Positions 7,262-10,687 of a stretch of 10,687 nt of DNA are shown here, one piece after another. The stretch's first letter is position 1; the number at the start of each line of letters is the position of its first letter. Under the pieces are notes generated by a model, which was given only the letters and a program-made list of their open reading frames with translations, did not search any database and had not been told where the DNA came from. The stretch spans positions 8,516 through 19,202 of the forward strand of contig NWUY0300043318.1 in NCBI GenBank assembly GCA_004151065.3, in the 5' to 3' direction. The position numbers were made by a program, and so were the translations under genes. Origin of the DNA: Larix sibirica (taxonomy: Eukaryota > Streptophyta > Pinopsida > Pinales > Pinaceae).

Positions 7262-9560
7262 ATGGATCCTTAAAATTTTCCTTGGTTTTGGACACATGTA
7301 GGATACATGATCTGGTTCTGTGCAGTTGAAGCACACATGTTGTTTCCACCTCCATTGAATCCTCGACCTCTCCCTCGGAATCCACCACCTCTTCCTGTTG
7401 CATTGTCCTCTACTCTCTGCACTCTATAGGAATCAACAAAATGATCCTTCATCAATTGTAATGTGTGGCATCCTTTTACATCATGTCCCATTGATTTGCA
7501 AAATTCACAAAAGGAAGTATTAGTAGTCTCCTTTTGTAGCATAGGACATTATGGAGGGGAATGACACCATTTCTTACATATCTCACACCAGTCCTCCTAA
7601 TGTCCTATGGAGAAAGGATTCGGGGCACCAGCTATTGTATACACTCCTAAGACAAGGTACTCATTGTAGCGGTGTTCTTCCGCATGGTAGAGTGTACACC
7701 ACATATTTTCCTGCATTGCTTTCCCCTTAGCTATTTCTTGTAACTACGCAGTGAGTGTCGCCAACTAAGATTGCACGTGCACCATTCCTGTGGAAGATTC
7801 ACCTCCTCACGTAGACTCCAACCACATCACAATGCATCAGATTATGTGAGAACCTTTTGTTGATTTATTAGGACCCGTATATGTGGCAACAATCCAACAA
7901 TGAACCACTCCTTGTGTTGCACATCCTAAATTTGAAAGGAAAACCTATCCCCAAAAATCTTAAATCTTTGGTCATAGTCCCAAACTGTCTCTCTTAGTCT
8001 TTGTTTAATTTCTTTAATTTCTTTAATACACTACGACTTTGACTTTGAATTTTGAAACTCCTTCAACATCGCTTTCTTGATCTCATCCAATGTTCTTGTA
8101 ACTACTAGCACAACAACCGTTTTATATTTCATGTACCATGTCAGTGCATGCTCATGCAGATAGGTCTCCATCTGTGCTACTTTCTCTATTTCATCTGACA
8201 CCTACTTTACTTCCCACACCACTTCGCAGGTAAACTAGTTTTTCTCTACGTCATCTTTTCCAGTTTCATGAAAAACTGGAAGCCTTAACAACAAATTTGT
8301 TGTCGTTCCTACCATCTTCAATCTTCTTATCACTTTTTATATTCTTTGTTTATATCTTCTATTTTCCTTCCTTCCTCTATTCTCCGTTGTAAAATAAATC
8401 TAACTTCATTTTGTACTGAGTTTTCAATTACTTTTGGAAATGCGCGCTAGGAGGGTGGTTCAAGGAGGGAATTATATGACACAATTTCACCATGCTCTTC
8501 TCTCCTGGATCCAGATGAATCCTCTATCTCCAATCGACCAAACAGTTCTCTTAATCCTGCAACATCCTCATTTTATATCACTTCATCCTCGGATAAACTT
8601 TCCACTATTTCACTGCTTGAGATTCTTCATCACTTTCTTTCGACTCTTGTACATCGTAGACTCACCATTGAATTTACTCAATATTAACTTCTTGTTCTTC
8701 CACATCCTCCTATGATGTGGACTCTTCCACGCCGTGCCTCTTTGTTGGCCATTCTTCTTTCTCTTTCTCACCTTTTGTGATGCTCTCCACTAGCATTGTA
8801 CCCTATGCATCTTTCCCCTATGGAAAGTTCCTCTTTTTGTTCACCTCCATGCTATTGTCTATAATGTCTTCACTACCTTTTCTTTCTTTATCAAAGATAA
8901 CTTTCCATATAGCTTCCTTCAACGCTCTTCTTCTTACATATTGTTCATCTCTTCACCGTTTTTGCTCATCTTGATCCATCCTATCTACCTTTCTACTTCT
9001 TTATCTCATAATTTCTCCCCTCTTCTTCCTCTCATCCCTCCCAGTAAAAAGGGATTTACTCCTCTATCCATGTGCATAATCCCTTTTTCCACGAACAACA
9101 TTTTTATCCACGTTGGGATTTCTGCGAGTGGCCTTTTTCTAGGTTTTGTCTCAAATTTATCCCTTGCGCTATCAAACGCCTCACTATACTCAATAGCAAA
9201 TTCAACAAGATGCCCTTGTTTAATTCCATTGGACCAAAAATCTATAGCCCTCATCCACTTGTTATCTAAATTCTTCAACCTTTATTTACTTTCTTGATCT
9301 CAAACAACTAGTTATGGACTTCTCCAAACCACATTAAGTTCTACCTATATTTTAAACCATTCAAACAACAAGCAAGGAAATTCAGAACAAAATATTTCAT
9401 ATTCATATGCATAAATTTACCTCTGTATCCAATGTTGTGGATCAGTATTCAAGTTCTGAGTCTCCTTCTACGTGGACTCTTCCTCCTTGTGTGTTAACTA
9501 TTATTGCAATTCTTCTCTTGTAGGTATCCAACTCATCCTATGCAACCCTAACCTATTCAT
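7262..9560 (-). pseudogene. Ty3/gypsy-type gag, copy B (cut after the fourth knuckle)
   Basis: Second copy of the same gag, upstream in the minus-strand reading. Candidate ATG at 9560 (MNRLGLHRMSWIPTREEL), with the N-terminal module at about 9399-9050 (VELNVVWRSP, EFAIEYSEAFDSARDKFET, IPTWIKMLFVEKGIM). An acidic linker at about 8900-8400 includes ESKESDEESQ, EIVESLSEDEV and EDSSGSRREEHGE. The capsid-like region from the ATG at 8315 has LPVFHETGKDDVEKN, ALTWYMKYK, VWDYDQRFKIF, EWFIVGLLPHIR. Then come four CCHC knuckles (7698-7292) and an RGG stretch between knuckles 3 and 4. A 7-bp deletion near 7832 shifts the frame, and several stops occur. Homology stops at about 7258, where copy A begins. 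The tail seen in copy A (4866-4607) is missing. Confidence 0.85.
7292..7698 (-). other. Four-knuckle CCHC region of gag copy B, with RGG stretch
   Basis: Knuckle 1 (7657-7698) keeps Cys1 and His but has Tyr at the other two Cys positions. Knuckle 2 (7546-7587) keeps all four ligands, with a stop just before the last Cys. Knuckle 3 (7468-7509) is intact, C-EF-C-KSMG-H-DVKG-C. The RGG-type stretch GRGGGFRGRGRGFNGGG lies at 7345-7395. Knuckle 4 (7292-7333) is intact, C-FN-C-TEPD-H-VSYM-C, but in another frame, so a small indel lies between the RGG stretch and it. Zinc knuckles and RGG boxes both bind RNA. Confidence 0.8.
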
Positions 9561-9575
9561 GTATCGGCAACAAAA

Positions 9576-9617
9576 CCAATTATTGGCTAAGATTTAGACC
9601 CTAGGTTCTAAACTAGG
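9576..9617. repeat. Two short inverted repeats in the gag leader
   Basis: CCAATTATTGG at 9576-9586 is symmetric apart from its centre. CCTAG at 9600-9604 pairs with CTAGG at 9613-9617. Both lie between the probable LTR and the copy B start codon, where retroelement leaders often fold. Any packaging role is inference only. Confidence 0.45.
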
Positions 9618-9625
9618 TTACCAAC
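9614..9625 (-). promoter_or_regulatory. Candidate degenerate primer-binding site of the gypsy-type element
   Basis: The minus strand reads TGGTAACCTAGT, matching TGGTATCAGAGC at 8 of 12 positions and starting with the obligatory TGG. It lies 54 bases upstream of the copy B ATG and just inside the probable LTR. No clean CA precedes it, so the call rests mainly on position. Confidence 0.3.
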
Positions 9626-9831
9626 AATAATCCTATGAGCATCAACATTTTCAACATCCTGAAAGGATACAGTCTCACCTGATATGCTCATGGGAATTAC
9701 AAAGATTGAATATAGGAAAGGAATTTGCATAGAGTCAACATATTCATTCCACATTTACATATATAAAAGAATAAACATTTGCAAATTCAGGCATAGTAAC
9801 TCATTCAAACATAATAAAATTTAGATAATAG

Positions 9832-9837
9832 TTTATT
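9832..9837 (-). terminator. AATAAA polyadenylation signal in the probable LTR
   Basis: TTTATT on the plus strand is AATAAA on the minus strand. It sits about 95 bases downstream of the TATA candidate, consistent with an LTR R region ending shortly after. Confidence 0.4.
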
Positions 9838-9928
9838 CATTGTTCATTCATCAACATAAGGGTTACATCATAACATGTAGTCAAAATGGGGACTAACATC
9901 AACCTGAAAGAGTCCCACATGTTTCCTC

Positions 9929-9934
9929 TTTATA
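9929..9934 (-). promoter_or_regulatory. TATA box in the probable LTR
   Basis: The minus strand reads GTATAAAGAGG here. This would be the core promoter of the gypsy-type element and would transcribe leftward into gag. A TATATAAAAG on the plus strand at 9760-9769 faces the other way and has no gene after it in the window. Confidence 0.45.
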
Positions 9935-10052
9935 CAAAACTAAGACAATTATGTCTCTTACCAACTGTCTTTTAACTAATCTAATTGTTTACAAAACAAA
10001 CTACTAACTATACAACATAGCGCTCTTCTTTACATTATCGCACACTATGGCT

Positions 10053-10071
10053 ACAAAAATTATAATTTTGT
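10053..10071. repeat. 19-bp near-palindrome ACAAAAATTATAATTTTGT
   Basis: Arms ACAAAA and TTTTGT surround an AT core, near the start of the probable LTR. Flanking GTAGTGAC and GTAGCCATAGTG on the minus strand extend the symmetry weakly. Confidence 0.6.
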
Positions 10072-10095
10072 CACTACAACCCCAACATTATAACA

Positions 10096-10687
10096 TTCGT
10101 AATTATTCCTATAAGAGTTTAGAAGCTAAGCATGAACAAAGTTGTTCTAACTAGGGATTCTAGAGCCATATTCTTGAAACATTAACTAAGCAGATTTGTA
10201 AGCTAAACTCTTAATCAAATACATTCATAATGAACAACTCCTTTCAGCTTGTACAAAGATTAGCGGTTAGTATAAAAACAATAATATTTAAATGAATCCT
10301 TAACTAGATATAACAATAGAACTTATACAAATAGTTTAGAAAACAAATTGAAATAGACACATTAGATACATATTTGAACCTACTACGCCTTTAGAAGAAA
10401 CTGGAGTTGGAACAACCACGTTCCACCCAACCATAGACCACCAAGCATCCAATATACGTGCTTGGAAATCATCCCCGACCATAAGCCATGACACCATAGG
10501 GGATAACATATCTTGCTCCCATGGAATAGAACACTTTCACCCATAGAGAAGTATCGTCTCGACTTTAGGATTCAACTCTTGCTCTCACAACAAAACTCTC
10601 AACTTGGGACAAATACCTAAAACGTCAAAGGTTCTCACACTACAAGTTCCCATGCATACTAGGAAACATCCTACCATCACACATATG
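10096..10687. other. Unassigned flank upstream of the LTR
   Basis: No open frame of note and no RNA gene was recognised. The part from about 10380 to the end is less AT-rich than the rest and looks like repeat-derived DNA, possibly part of another LTR, but nothing anchors that. It could also be host DNA into which the gypsy-type element inserted. Confidence 0.3.

Larger units (their letters stand above)
4938..9573 (-). repeat. Head-to-tail duplication of a 2.3-kb gag segment
   Basis: Units are about 4938-7257 and 7258-9573. Anchors at both ends keep one offset: GTATCGGCAA at 7245 and 9561 (2,316 bp), and GGTTTTGGAC at 4967 and 7284 (2,317 bp). By eye about four of five bases agree, with few indels. 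Each unit runs from about 13 bases upstream of the gag ATG to just past the fourth zinc knuckle. The junction is near an ambiguous base at 7257 and the shared string AATTAT-GG. Confidence 0.85.
9627..10095 (-). mobile_element. Probable 5' LTR of the gypsy-type element
   Basis: This stretch lies directly upstream (minus strand) of gag copy B, has no coding signal, and carries LTR-type signals in the right order. These are a TG start (TGTTGGGG from 10087, or TGTTATAATG from 10095), a TATAAA on the minus strand at 9934-9929, and AATAAA at 9837-9832 about 95 bases further on. The length of about 460 bp is normal for an LTR. The 3' end before the candidate PBS lacks a clear CA, and no second LTR is in the window, so the edges are approximate. 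Confidence 0.5.

Noticed and set aside
1-10687. tRNA, rRNA or other structured RNA genes, and an intact multi-gene system
   Set aside because: No cloverleaf, conserved rRNA string or intact gene was seen on either strand. Everything recognisable is decayed mobile DNA.

Overview
This is nuclear-type eukaryotic DNA, almost certainly from a land plant. It is AT-rich, has no intact gene, and consists of decayed retrotransposons and one DNA-transposon fragment. The plant assignment rests on the two gag families: a coiled-coil Ty1/copia-type gag, and a Ty3/gypsy-type gag with several CCHC zinc knuckles followed by an RGG stretch. Species cannot be read from the sequence. A large repeat-rich genome is likely but inferred.

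Layout. (1) 1-1263, plus strand: 5'-cut remnant of a copia-like gag, with an acidic and coiled-coil region, two damaged zinc knuckles and eleven stops, yet one unbroken frame. (2) 1404-2131, plus strand: an unidentified former coding region read in two successive frames. (3) 2132-3012: non-coding AT-rich DNA with three short palindromes. (4) 3013-3925: an initiator-Met tRNA primer-binding-site signature read on the minus strand, next to a TG edge, suggesting an LTR of another minus-strand retroelement. (5) 3926-4605: one end of a CACTA-type DNA transposon, with subterminal CGTCG inverted motifs, about four tandem units of roughly 100 bp, and a terminal TAGTG. It abuts the gag remnant directly. 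(6) 4607-9560, minus strand: two head-to-tail copies of the same gypsy-type gag, offset by about 2,316 bp. (7) About 9627-10095: a probable 5' LTR of that element on the minus strand, with TATA and AATAAA signals. (8) 10096-10687: unassigned DNA.

The right half reads as one minus-strand Ty3/gypsy element: LTR, a short leader, gag copy B, gag copy A, then interruption by the CACTA fragment before any protease or polymerase is reached. The gag-gag tandem duplication is the most notable structure. Nothing here is a functioning multi-gene system. No protein in the window is intact, and no protease, reverse transcriptase, integrase or transposase was recognised.
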